The position numbers and the translations under genes are program-made. Positions 23,701 through 31,610 of a stretch of DNA of 64,000 nt are shown here, piece after piece. The stretch covers positions 7,586,542 through 7,650,541 of the forward strand of contig CM069449.1 of the NCBI GenBank assembly GCA_035610835.1. Reading direction: 5' to 3'. Under the pieces are notes generated by a model. It was not told the origin of the DNA, ran no database searches, and was given only the letters and a program-made list of their open reading frames with translations. The stretch is from Ophiura sarsii (Eukaryota > Echinodermata > Ophiuroidea > Amphilepidida > Ophiuridae). Position 1 is the stretch's first letter. Each line of letters starts with the position of its first letter.

Positions 23701-26700
23701 TGCTATATAATATAAAGATAGAATATAACTGTCAGTGTATTTGGTTTAATGATAGTAATATGACTGGATGTACGGCACATAGCCTATTGGTGGCGGCTAT
23801 GAATCAGCCACGCGCACTCCGATCAGAATGCTGCGCATGCTTGAACACTCTTACGTTGCGCACCACGGATTTGACCAGGTGTGGTGACCTCGCGTACTAT
23901 CATAAGATGTCAACCAACCTTGACGTGCGAACATTTGCCTTTGTAAGAATTAATTATAGTCCTCATTGGTATAATGATCGACGCTGAACATACTCCACAA
24001 CGCTCCAAGGCTTCACGCTTTCACACATGCGTACCAGTGCTCATAACACAACTAAAACACCGCCCGATCATGAAAGCGTTTCCCGATATAAATTCGATCA
24101 ATCTACGCTTTGCAGGAAAGCGGTGAACGCTGGAGCTAACGTTGAGGTAGAAATCAAGTCAACTTGGTAGCGTTGCCGCTGTCCATGGACCAATCAGCAA
24201 GCGGAGAATGTGCCTGAGTTTTGACCCCGTTACATACATTTTCTATCAATCATGAAAATACAGAGCTGCGTGAGTGCGTTCGTTATTGGTGTAATAGGCA
24301 AATAAAACTATTGTTGCTGATGGAATGACATTGTGCATGCCAAAGTAAGTTTTAATAGTAGGCCTAAGCAAGTTTTTCATAAAGTCGATACCTTTGGTAG
24401 AAATAAAAAAATTACGGCGTTTTGGGAAGTAATTTTCACGAACCTCGATAAGGGCCGCGGTAAGATGAAAGGAAATAATTGATTGCCGACACTTTGGAAC
24501 CCGGTAGTATATTTTAACGGAATAAATCGTATTGAAACTGGAAACCATCGCAAACCATTGCTCATTCTTCATTTGGTCGTCTGCTTACCGAAATACCCAT
24601 AGCCCGCCCTCAGCGTGAGAGCGTTTGACCGAGCGTTGACGAACGCTAGCGTTCAGCGTTGACCATCACTGAGTGTTAGATAGTTTGCACATTTTTATGA
24701 CAGCGGTGACCAACGCTAGCGCTTAGCGGGCGAGCGTTGTGGAGTGTGTTCATGACTAAAGGGCGTTTATATCGGTTTTCACAAAACGTAGTAATCCAGA
24801 CTCAACCGCTCTTAATGTCTATAATATCTTAGGTTCGGTGTATAATAGTTGGATACAATTCAGGGACCTTCTCCAGATATGTGTCATCAGACATGTCAGA
24901 GTCAAGATCTTGGTGACAATCGCAAAGGAGGATTTTCATATTAGTTTCGTGTTATTATTTGCTTAGTAAAATATGAAAAGACAAATGAAGCTTTACAGAA
25001 GCTCTTGAGCAAAACATATGATCACTAAACAACTTCAGTATCAATGGAGGTCTTGTATTGTCGGGCGACGAATGATGTGTGGATTGAGTGTGTTGTGGCC
25101 ATTGATAACACATGTATAAAACATAAGACACGTTGACATATTTTATGATCCTTAATTTAAGTTATGTATAAACGGATATGTACCTACTCTTTTGACATTT
25201 ACAGCATATTCCGCTGGTCTCCTTTCTGATTAGCAAGATGTAATATTCATAAAATAATTATTACATTTTAAGAATAAAATTGATAAGCATATACTTAAAA
25301 TGATATTAATATGTTAAACTATTGTTGTTCGTCATAAAAGGCTTTCGCTTATCTTTATGTTATTATTTTATTCTAGTGAGTGTTAAGCGATTGCTGCAAT
25401 TCAAGGCCTAGTGATATATCATCGCCGGAGAACGAAGTTCGACTGAGGGAGCTTGCCGTTATAATACATAGCTCGTATTGCCTACGTCATTTGTCTTTAG
25501 CACGCTGTATTCAGCTCTATGTGGAAGGGTGGGATTTCCGTGTTAGAAACGCCAGATGCTACTGACAATCTCGGACTGTCTTATTTTAGAAGCCTGATCA
25601 AGGCTATATTTACGTTGAAACCAATATTGATTCAGAATTTACAACCAATCATATCCTTCATCATCTGTTAGCATATTATGAGCATTACTTTACAGGTCTG
25701 TGTTTTACATTTGATTCGGTATTTACCCACCCAGTTCGGAGAGGTATACCAGTTTGAATGGACAATAATACTTTTTTCTTCCAACATTTTTTCTTCCAAC
25801 CTACTTGATAATCTTCCTTATGTTCCCTACACGGTTATGCCTGTAATGGCGCTTTATGTTCTACCCTTTTTCTTCCAACCTACTTGATATCCTGCCTTTG
25901 CAACTCCATGTGCCGCCTTCTCTTTCCAAATTCATTCTGCAAAAGCAACTCTTATACCCCCACATTGGCTTTGGCTCATCAAATATGGCGGATTCGGGAC
26001 AACTTGGCCTTTTGAAAACGGCTTATTAGCAACAATGTAATGCGGAATGAATGAAGCATTAGTACATGATGAGTTAGGTCGTCAGTGTTCACGAATGCTC
26101 TCCAATGAGTCTTCAAAAGTTGGACAATTTTCAAACACGATTTTCTCAAAATTCAGAATATTGTGATTTGTCGTTATGTCTGACCATGCTGAACAGCGAC
26201 GGTATGATTGATAATGTATGAAGGAGTTCCCACTCCCTTCACACTTTTGGACCTGTGATTTGACATTTCACCGGTAATAAATCATCTAAGAATGTGTCTA
26301 TGCAAAGGACATAATTATGCCCCAAGGTCATAAACTAACCTTCATAACCCTGAAAGTGAACCACATAGTCAGCGGTTGACAAAATCTTAGATGATTTATT
26401 ACCGGCGAAATGTCAAAATCACAGGTCCAAAAGTGTTTAGGGAGTGGGAACATAATGAGTGTACAAATATATTCATCCGTGAACACTGACTTGTGATAAT
26501 GAAACATGATTGGTATAGAAGCACATGTAGGCCTATATGATTTGCATGCTTTAATACAATATGGATGCACTGCATTCCAGACCCGTAGCCATGTAAACAG
26601 CAGCTTTTTTGACGAGTTTGGGTTTAAGTTTGTTTACTTATTATTATAAAGTGAACTATTAAAATAAAAGCTGGAATTTGATGCTTTAAAGGGGTATTAG

Positions 26701-29700
26701 GGTTAGTTAAATTGCTTATTTACTTTTTTTGAGCTACGGGTTGGATATCACAGTTTAACACATAATGTATAATTCTGAAATACAGAATATGAAATATGAA
26801 CTATACGTAACAATGATATTATGACACATGAATAGTACTGCAAAATGAATGGTTAGACACGGACGTAAAGTGAAATGTCAATAGTATTTGACGACCCCTT
26901 ATTCGATAGGTTTTTATATCTAAATACTGTTGTCGGATCTGGGAAAGTCTAGATTATAACGAACGCACCATTTGATTTTCAGGGGGGGGGTGGAAGTTGG
27001 GGTCGGGCGGATTTTTTTTTTCGCCACCGAAGTCGGCGGCAAGGTCTTTTTTTTTTAGGTTTTACTGTTTTTTCTTTACATTGAGTTGGGTGAGTCAGAT
27101 TTTTCTTCTCTTTTTTACTGGTTGGTGGGCAAAGTTGTGTTTTTTCCTAGATAGTGGGGAAAGTTTTTTTTTATAGAAAACTTCCATGCCCCCTCCCCCT
27201 GAATATCTAATGGTGCGTCCCTAAAATAGTATGTTTCAGGCGGCCTTATTCAAAAAACAAAAAAAATGTTAGTTAGGTCAGGAGTTGAATAACAATTTGT
27301 AGTATGGTGTAAAGCGTCATAATTATGTAGTATGTTGGGTCATTAGATCGATAATGAGTTATGAGTTATCATTTTCGATGGCCTTACTGACAACCCAGAC
27401 TCAAAAACTCGTTCAAATACCTTGATAAGGTTTTAGAGTCGGTATAGTTATGTCAATGAAACATTTGTTTAACCTTCACACAGAAAACACTATGTAAAAA
27501 AATTACACAAATTATGTAAAAAATACACAATCTGTGTAAAAATAGAACTCCATAATACTATGTAAACAGTTGTGTTAAGCTTTTGCATAGGAATTTACAC
27601 AAGCTTGGGTATATATTACATGTTTTATGTAAACTCTTACATAATAATTATGGAGTTCTATATTTACATAATTTTTTACATAGTGTTTTCTGTGTGTTGT
27701 TATAGCTGAATGTAACAATCTAAACCAAAACTTCTAATGAACCGAAGAAACAATGACACTGTTCCATACTTACAGATCTGCTCGTCACCAGAAGGTTCTA
27801 AGGGAGTATCCACCTAGAAAAAAGTAATACATGTTATATAAATAGTTACAATACTTTTAAAAGGGAGAGCCACCTTATGACACATATTCTATTTAGGTAT
27901 TACGTCATCATATTGTACGGATATTCATGTATGTCATATTTGTAAAATTGTAATTGTAATAATATGCATGTCCACCCATGGTCAAACACTTCAAAGAACT
28001 CAGACTATAAAGGTCAGCAGAATCGCCAGTCAGCACATGCGTTTTAGCATGCCACTAGTCATCAAACAAGATGGACTCTTAATACAGAAACTACCGTATT
28101 TGATATTGAATCTTGTTCTTTGCAAGTCCTGGTATTTACAAGCAAAGTATGTTAATATTATAACATTCTGTGAATGCCTGCAATTGATTTTAAAGGGAGA
28201 GTTCAATTATTATAAATACGGTATGTATGTAATATGAGTATACGTTACGCGTAGACAAGACAAGTATGGTACTCAGCAACAAGCTTGAGCACAGACATAG
28301 GCCTACATTAGGTCAATCTTAAACTTACTTTTAAGGTAGCATATTTGTATGACAAAGGATGTACTGAAGTATTATTATTATGTTTTTCATATTTGAGAAG
28401 CCAATCTCACAAATTGGTCCCCATGGATTTACATGCATCACGCTCTGCATCTGAATTCAAATGGGAGCATTATATACCAAACAATTCAATTTACTCTTTT
28501 CAACCATCCCCAATTAGTCAATATTCTTGACTTCCCAACAAACAAACAAACAGCCAAAATAAGTTTAAGCAATTATCATGGAATACCGTGTATTGATTTA
28601 CAATGTAATTACTGTAAATCTGGAATTACAATCAAATTTACACTGATAACCCACCCACAGTTGCATGAGTTTGATTTTAAGATGCTTCCAAAGCTAAATT
28701 CCGAAAGTAATGAAGTGGGTCAATTGTAATTGAATGCAATTTATCAAATAGGCAAATGATAACGTTCGGGCGGTTCACGTACTAATAATTATCAATTTCA
28801 TCCTAGACCGGGAATTTCGCGCGTCCGTCCACCATAAGCTTTTCTAATCAAAGCGCGATCACTAATTAAATGAAGGATATACATGTATAGGTATTTTCTG
28901 CTATAAGGATCCCGTCGATTTTTATAGTTCATTTTGTTGCATAGATTAGATGCTCGATCATTCTGAGATCAATATGGTAAGGTCCGAAGACGTTTAGTGA
29001 ATGATAATCGAAATGATAGAAAATGAAAAAAAACCTTTACATAAAAGTTGTCCACCTCTAGCTCGTCTTACATAAGATAGAGTATAGATTACAATCATAG
29101 TTCTGAGCGGTTTATAGGCATTATTCCTACGATTGCTAGCTTTCAGTGTATGCGATGTGTACATTTCCAATAAAAAACCTAGAAATCTATTGTTTCTCCG
29201 CGTCAGTTCGAATCCCCCTGACTACCTTTTGTTACAAAAACCGATTCAGTCTATGTGTGTTTGAGAAAGGCGTATATTTGTATTACCCACATTTTCATCC
29301 ATTGAACAAAAATCTAATAATTTCCAGAGTGTCTTACTTTATTATTTCCATGATGTTTTAAATGTTTGTGTTGGGAAAAACGTATAACCTATGATAATTG
29401 TGCATTGGAACAAATGTGATGTTTTTCCTTTGGGAGAATTTTGCTACCAAATACAATGATAATATTTGGTAATTGTACCGGCTTATCGAAAGCAAGGCAA
29501 TACTGTTGTAATGATTATTGGAAATATCTTGTAATATCAATTATCCTCTTTATTACCCGAAGCTCATGGGATTCCAAACACGGTGCTTATTTCAGCCCGT
29601 GAGACTTGACAACGATGAAATAAGAAGGGTTGGAAATACGCCACCCCTAAGCTTATTTAAGTATGCACAGCTAACTGGACTTACAGAAATCAGGCATAAT

Positions 29701-30311
29701 ATTTACTTTCACAGTGAACGATATTTGTGTTCGCAAACGACTGACTGAAAGTTAATTAACCTAACGCAGTTGTCATTATGTATACGTATTTGTGGCGAAC
29801 CAGATATCAAGCATCCCATCTGTTTAGGTCTGCATGTTTCAAATAGTTAATCGTATTAAAACGCACAGAAACGATTATTGCAACTATTTAAAGCAATTGT
29901 TGTATTTGTCAGAATGATCATTTTAACATACCGAGCTAGTTGTGCGAATATTTCTCGATGTAACCCCCTTTCAAGATTAGGCTACTTTTTAAAGTCATAG
30001 ACGGGGGCTTATACTTTGCTGTGTTGTACGCGCCAACGTCTGCAATATTTCGTTTTGCAGAAATACTCCCAACATAATGCGCGAAGTAACATTGAAATCG
30101 GAACGTTTTGAAGAATTCGTTCGATTTGAAACTGATATTGACAAACATTTTGAGATTTTGTGACTTTGTATACGAACTCCCCGATTTCCCCTTGTGCCAT
30201 GTGGCCTCTTTGTTTCCCTGTGCATTATCTCACCGCCGTGTTATCAGCCGTCATCAACCCAATAGCCTGGCACAATAGCAGTACCATAAGGCACTCCGTG
30301 ATCACACCCAT
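5569..30311 (-). CDS. Secreted protein: signal peptide, vWC-like module, CAP domain
   Basis: Whole gene, transcribed right to left over about 25 kb. I joined exons by GT-AG signals and matching phase. They are 30311-30234, 27813-27774, (24908-24857), (22140-22113), 18907-18728, 14197-14128, 9671-9574, 8064-7944, 7694-7617 and 5756-5569; the two in brackets are weak. The product would be about 310 aa: signal peptide 1-26, acidic linker to about 66, a six-Cys module with a CxxCxC motif at 67-126, then a CAP domain at about 154-290. The CAP domain has HNYYRCKHGVP, EHTTGGSYGENL, WYDEI, GHFTQVVW and CNYDPAGN, so the four cavity residues His, Glu, Glu, His are all present. It resembles GAPR-1 (GLIPR2) more than CRISPs with a C-terminal Cys domain. 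CAP proteins act outside or at membranes in defence, venom, adhesion or lipid binding; the substrate here is unknown. The CAP part is sure. The 5' half is inferred. Confidence 0.88.
5791..6225. mobile_element. MITE inside the last CAP intron
   Basis: Inverted arms of about 26 bp: ATATGTGATGCGATCTGTG with AAAACCC at 5791-5816, and its exact complement at 6200-6225. Pairing continues weakly inward (CGGATGTCG against CGACATGTGG). No open frame inside. The target duplication is unclear. Confidence 0.75.
6226..7616 (-). other. Rest of last CAP intron
   Basis: Intronic sequence between the exons at 7617 and 5756. No further exon-like piece seen. A copy of a 46-bp word (7369-7414) recurs at 8323-8368. 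Confidence 0.6.
7369..7414 (+). repeat. 46-bp direct repeat, copy 1
   Basis: Begins TCGAGAACGTTACGATGCCA and ends GACATTTTGTAGATG. It matches 8323-8368 with two or three changes. The two copies bracket two CAP exons in the same orientation. Confidence 0.8.
7617..7694 (-). CDS. CAP gene exon (WYDEI segment)
   Basis: 78 bp. Acceptor TTTTATTGTACAG, donor GTACGT. It reads AEQVVKAWYDEISMYNFNSP and then GFGYNTG, entering and leaving in phase 1. The Glu of WYDEI is the third cavity residue of CAP domains. Confidence 0.93.
7716..7790. repeat. (TGGTTAAAAA)n minisatellite
   Basis: Seven or so imperfect copies of a 9 to 11 bp word, in the intron just upstream (in gene direction) of the WYDEI exon. Confidence 0.85.
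7944..8064 (-). CDS. CAP gene exon (GENL segment)
   Basis: 121 bp. Acceptor TTCTTTTGTACCACAG, donor GTAAGA. It starts in phase 0 with AAKKNVDMNIRNGG, then MEHTTGGSYGENLFVAWSSG. It holds the first cavity His (MEH) and the GENL Glu. It leaves in phase 1 and joins the next exon as T-A-E-Q. Confidence 0.93.
8323..8368 (+). repeat. 46-bp direct repeat, copy 2
   Basis: Second copy of the word at 7369-7414, with CATGTTAAAAAACGAC in place of CATGCTAAAAAAAGAC. It lies in the intron on the other side of the GENL exon. Confidence 0.8.
8736..9397. mobile_element. Transposon with arrays of a 20-bp palindrome, copy 1
   Basis: Ends are inverted: GTGTACTTTAGGTCCCA at 8736 and TGGGACTTAAAGTACAC ending 9397. 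Inside are about nine copies of a palindrome near CCAGTATCG-NN-CGATACTGG. They lie near 8768, 8792, 8825, 8859, 8899, 9230, 9262, 9318 and 9350, with the two central bases varying. A unique segment of about 300 bp separates two clusters. No protein coding. It lies inside a CAP gene intron. A related copy is at 31247-31610. Confidence 0.8.
9574..9671 (-). CDS. CAP gene exon (HNxYRxxHGVP segment)
   Basis: 98 bp. Acceptor CTACCACAG, donor GTAAGA. It reads LNKFNKLLTDWHNYYRCKHG and then VPKVGYSKTLEK. WHNYYRCKHGVP is the N-terminal CAP motif (HNxxRxxHGxP). It enters in phase 1 and leaves in phase 0. Confidence 0.92.
10199..10420. repeat. Diverged direct repeat, copy 1
   Basis: It shares, in order, AACAAACAAATAAACAAGTA, AGGCACAT, AACAGT-type words and GGGCAAC with 10990-11180. 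It contains an AACAA-rich simple stretch. Probably two old copies of one repeat family. Confidence 0.45.
10990..11180. repeat. Diverged direct repeat, copy 2
   Basis: It carries AACAAATGAACAAGTATAAA, AGGCACATTACTGTAACAGT and GGGCAACTTCAT, matching the copy at 10199-10420 in the same order. Confidence 0.45.
11489..11530. repeat. Small inverted repeat
   Basis: CGTATAAGTCTTACGTAC is followed closely by AGTCACTTATACGTAAGACT, in which the same words occur in complement. Confidence 0.4.
12112..12203. repeat. 21-bp minisatellite with palindromic core
   Basis: Between four and five copies of GTCCGTCGTCATGACGATAT plus T. The core CGTCATGACG is its own complement. The period is a multiple of three, so both strands stay open (a repeated VVMTILS on plus), but nothing else suggests coding. 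Confidence 0.85.
12932..13426. mobile_element. Inverted-repeat element with long arms
   Basis: The left arm begins GAGAATAAAAAAACTACAAA at 12932 and continues to CGACGTTTCGGTCAAAAGAC at about 13020. The right arm is the complement, from GGTCTTTTGACCGAAACG (13339) to TTTGTAGTTTTTTATTCTC (13426). The arms are about 90 bp with small gaps, plus a weaker AGCGGGC pair further in. No open frame. It lies in a CAP intron. Confidence 0.8.
13735..13995. repeat. About 105-bp tandem repeat, nearly 3 copies
   Basis: The word GGATTTCCGAACCC with CTCTATAG or CCATAGGG recurs near 13757, 13851 and 13968. It is followed by ATTGTCTGG and GTGATCA words at the same spacing. Confidence 0.6.
14128..14197 (-). CDS. 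Linker exon upstream of the CAP domain
   Basis: 70 bp. Acceptor GTTTCCTTATAG, donor GTATGT. It reads ALPEEFTDEEMAALQLLGDI and then EKR, entering in phase 0. It leaves in phase 1, which joins exactly to the phase of the exon at 9671 to give KRD-LNKF. Acidic and probably helical; not itself a known domain. Inclusion rests on splice signals and phase. Confidence 0.72.
14284..14377 (+). repeat. Perfect 47-bp tandem duplication
   Basis: Two identical copies, each beginning AACAATAACCTTTTGCGCTT and ending TTTTTCGAGTT. Identity suggests a recent event. Confidence 0.92.
14600..14666. repeat. Hairpin-forming inverted repeat
   Basis: ATATCGCGTAACGAAAACGA with GG at 14600-14621 pairs with CCTCGTTTTCTTACGCGATA with T at 14646-14666. 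A further direct copy, ATCGCGTAACGAGAGCGAGG, lies at about 14560. It may be the end of a larger element. Confidence 0.7.
15044..15438. mobile_element. MITE flanked by TAA, PIF/Harbinger-like
   Basis: Ends GAGCGTGTTTCTACTGGGG (15044) and CCCCAGTAGAAACACGCTC (15438) are exact complements over 19 bp. TAA flanks both sides (15041-15043 and 15439-15441). A 3-bp TWA duplication is the habit of PIF/Harbinger transposons (known). The interior repeats AACGGTAA words in both directions. No coding. Confidence 0.85.
15711..15740. repeat. (AAGTT/AAGTC)n microsatellite
   Basis: About five copies of a 5-bp word, AAGTTAAGTTAAGTCAAGTC. Confidence 0.8.
16514..17097. mobile_element. Mariner-like MITE with about 220-bp inverted arms
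   Basis: Starts CAGGGTGGTCCAAAAAAAAC and ends with the complement GTTTTTTTTGGACCACCCTG, flanked by TA on both sides (16512-16513 and 17098-17099). The arms 16514-16735 and about 16879-17097 pair almost completely, with a unique middle of about 140 bp. CAGGGTGGTCCAAAAA ends and TA targets are typical of Tc1/mariner elements (known). It has no transposase. It lies in a CAP gene intron. Confidence 0.92.
17100..18727 (-). other. CAP gene intron, nothing recognised
   Basis: Intronic sequence with short open stretches of no recognisable content and no clear repeat. Confidence 0.5.
18728..18907 (-). CDS. Cys-rich (vWC-like) exon
   Basis: 180 bp, phase 0 at both ends. Acceptor TTTCATATTGAAG, donor GTACGT. 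It begins VKRNFLTCYTSAGEM and contains GCWECPCVDGSW, then QCTKCDKGKKKR. There are six cysteines in the order C, CxxCxC, CxxC. The CxxCxC followed by DG is typical of von Willebrand factor C modules, but the module is short, so I call it vWC-like only. A lone small exon in phase with its neighbours and rich in Cys is good evidence for coding. It ends with a basic KKKR that could be a processing site (inference). Confidence 0.75.
19629..20430. mobile_element. Element built from GACTCC / GGAGTC words
   Basis: A segment of about 80 bp starting GACTCCTTTGGAGAGTCAAT is present at 19649 and again at 20255 in the same orientation. Between and around the copies, words such as GACTCCTAAGGTAGAGTC and CTCTACTTAAGGAG are self-complementary. 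The ends are not clear, and the middle has its own hairpin at 20109-20184. Confidence 0.6.
20109..20184. repeat. Long hairpin
   Basis: GCTCATTAGCATAATTGAAA with TGGTA pairs with TACCATTGCAATTATGCTAA with TGAGC, about 25 bp with one mismatch and a 25-bp loop that itself contains GAGCACCGGTGCT. Confidence 0.8.
20437..20721. mobile_element. MITE flanked by TA, with nested hairpin
   Basis: GCCTCCGTAAAACTGCCGTA begins at 20437 and its complement ends at 20721, with arms of about 40 bp and TA on both sides (20435-20436 and 20722-20723). Inside, GTTCTGACATACCGGCACAT (about 20613) pairs with ATGTGCCGGTATGTCAGAAC (about 20657). TA target and no coding: a Tc1/mariner-type MITE by structure. Confidence 0.82.
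21172..21247. repeat. Small foldback repeat
   Basis: CACTGTTAGAAATCCCCGTA at 21172 pairs with GACGGAAATTTCTAACAGTG ending 21247. Confidence 0.75.
22113..22140 (-). CDS. Possible 28-bp CAP gene exon
   Basis: Strong donor GTGAGT after ATTATG, and a weaker acceptor ATAAAACCAG. To fit the flanking phases it must be read G|ATC CAG..., giving IQRFIIHIM. Alone it reads better as DPEVYNPYYG, but that frame would not join to the next exon. Included only because something of length 2 mod 3 is needed between 27774 and 18907. It may be wrong. Confidence 0.3.
22276..23593. mobile_element. Large non-autonomous element, AACAAC-rich
   Basis: Ends ATGGGCCGTATT (22276) and AATACGGCCCAT (23593) are complements. 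Throughout, TTGTTTAAA and TTTAAACAAC words abound in both orientations. Inside is a 32-bp minisatellite. No coding capacity. Target duplication not clear. Confidence 0.55.
22939..23125. repeat. 32-bp minisatellite, about 6 copies
   Basis: The unit is GATTGAACAACTTTCTTTGA with ACAACCCAAGAT. Copies start near 22940, 22972, 23004, 23035, 23067 and 23100, the last two more diverged. On the minus strand the frames read as repeated CSKKVVQ but are unlikely to be coding. Confidence 0.9.
23987..24752. mobile_element. Inverted-ended element, about 765 bp
   Basis: TGAACATACTCCACAACGCT at about 23987 pairs with AGCGTTGTGGAGTGTGTTCA ending about 24752. The interior repeats AACGCTAGCG and GCGTTGAC words. 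No coding seen. Confidence 0.65.
24857..24908 (-). CDS. Possible 52-bp CAP gene exon (acidic)
   Basis: In phase with the exon at 27774 it reads YLDSDMSDDTYLEKVPE. The acceptor (TTGTCACCAAG) and donor (GTATCC) are both weak. With the 28-bp candidate at 22113 it restores the frame into the Cys-rich exon. Acidic content fits the acidic linker, but confidence is low. Confidence 0.3.
26080..26500. mobile_element. Foldback repeat
   Basis: GTTCCCACTCCCTTCACACT at about 26228 with GGACCTGTGATTTGACATTT pairs with the complement at about 26375-26452, arms of about 65 bp. Further out, GTCAGTGTTCACGAATG (about 26088) pairs with TCATCCGTGAACACTGAC (about 26474), so the left arm carries an insertion of about 110 bp. 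Confidence 0.75.
26962..27219. mobile_element. MITE with G-rich ends
   Basis: AACGCACCATTTGATTTTCA followed by a G run (26962 on) pairs with CCCCCTGAATATCTAATGGT and GCGTCC (to 27219). The interior is T-rich with no coding. Confidence 0.75.
27477..27696. mobile_element. Small MITE, 220 bp
   Basis: CACACAGAAAACACTATGTA begins at 27477 and its complement TACATAGTGTTTTCTGTGTG ends at 27696. A second pair, AGAACTCCATAATA against TAATTATGGAGTTCT, lies inside. It is rich in TACACA and TGTGTA words. Confidence 0.88.
27774..27813 (-). CDS. CAP gene exon 2 (N-terminal linker)
   Basis: 40 bp. Strong acceptor ATTACTTTTTTCTAG and perfect donor GTAAGT. Only phase 0 is open: VDTPLEPSGDEQI and one base. 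This follows the phase-0 end of the signal-peptide exon. No domain; a short acidic linker. Confidence 0.62.
27814..30233 (-). other. CAP gene intron 1
   Basis: 2.4 kb between the signal-peptide exon and exon 2. Only short open stretches with no recognisable content and no clear repeat. Confidence 0.5.
30234..30311 (-). CDS. CAP gene first coding exon (signal peptide)
   Basis: From the ATG at 30311-30309 it reads MGVITECLMVLLLCQAIGLM then TADNTA, a typical secretory signal peptide with a likely cut near the GLMTA. Donor GTGAGA after ACGGCG. The upstream TTCCTTTCCTTCTTCCACAC plus AG is a strong acceptor (exon edge 30329), so a 5' untranslated exon probably lies further up. The other open frame here (PYGTAIVPGYWVDDG) runs into a TGA before the donor and is rejected. 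Confidence 0.68.
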
Positions 30312-30329
30312 ACTGCTTAGCGGGATCGT

Positions 30330-31246
30330 CTGTGTGGAAGAAGGAAAGGACATAACATGACACAACGTTATAATCGTACTAATGTAATTGCAAATTAATA
30401 GCAATACAATTCTCTTGCGAGAACAGATATTTTACCTAAGACCGCCCTCTATGGTTGGTTTGGCATGTGACTGTAAAATGCTGTCTGCAAAAATCTTTAC
30501 GCGCGCTAAGTTGAGATACGTATTGTCCATGTGGCCACACGGTACGTACACCTGAAGCGTTACCGAAACACACCAATAATTTTTTTAATGTAGTTGGTTT
30601 TCCAACTCCAACGGCATTAAGATCTTTTTTTTAGAATTGTCACTGCGAATTGAACATTACAGTAAATCGTTCCCGCCGCTGTTGTCTGCAGTTTATGGAC
30701 CGGTGAAATTGCACTAGCAAGGCAGCTTGCACGGCGTACACGTGTAATTTGAATTAATCAATTTCAAAGAATGATTTAACGATTAAACTGTTTTTCGTTA
30801 ACGCATCGCGTTACAAGAAAATGTGTTTAGTACATTGTCAAATACGACAGGCCTACTACACTACTGTAATATAACATACATGTACACTTAACACAACAAT
30901 AGCTTGACCAGCTGCCTATATGTTGGCATTTTCAAAATCAATAATCGGTACCACAAATCTAAAAATTCTGAGATAACATTAAAGGTAGGTGTTCCGATTG
31001 CTGACCCGACTTTCAACTTGATGTTTTCAACCTTAACTAGTCGTATTCCAAAGTTTGAGTTGCATTACTCCAATGGTTCTAATTTAAGAAGCACAAAGTG
31101 ACATGAAATTTGCTCATTGAGTAATGTACAAACTGGAAACCTTTGGCAGTTATTCACTGCATTTTAGCCTATAACGTCTAAATGGAACATATCTTGCGCT
31201 ACACATTTTACATAAATAATGAGAAATATATGGCGTTTCGAAAAAA
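30330..31246. other. Likely promoter side of the CAP gene
   Basis: Sequence upstream of the first recognised exon. No core promoter element can be assigned with confidence, and no other gene seen. Confidence 0.35.
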
Positions 31247-31610
31247 GTATACTTTAAGTCCCAGATTCTGGACTGTACTAGTAACGTCCAATAATTGAAC
31301 ACCCAGTACCGCTCGATACTGGTACAAAGTCAGTGTTCCAGTATCGGGTGATACTGGAACACATTTATGAAGCATTATCGGTCAGTACTGGGACAAATCA
31401 CTATACTGGTAGCGTGTACCGGTATCACATAATAAGCGTTCCAGTATCGCTTGATACAGGGACATAAAAACGTTCCAGTATCGCTCGATAATGGGACATG
31501 GAACAGTAAACTTGTGCCAGTATCGGGTGATACTGACAACTTTGATGTTCAAGTATTGAACGATACTAGCACCGGTTTACCAGTATCAGGTCAGGTTTCC
31601 GGGGTTTCTT
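31247..31610. mobile_element. Palindrome-array transposon, copy 2 (truncated)
   Basis: It starts AGTATACTTTAAGTCCCAGA, matching the left end of the copy at 8736. It then carries about eight copies of the CCAGTATCG-NN-CGATACTGG palindrome. The right terminal repeat is not seen, so this copy is probably incomplete. Confidence 0.72.

Noticed and set aside
24246..24572. 108-codon open frame on the minus strand
   Set aside because: No recognisable domain; it overlaps an inverted-ended element.
30234..30329. Minus-strand frame reading DDPAKQYGCDHGVPYGTA in the first exon
   Set aside because: It hits TGA before the strong GTGAGA donor, whereas the other frame gives a signal peptide that joins in phase to exon 2.
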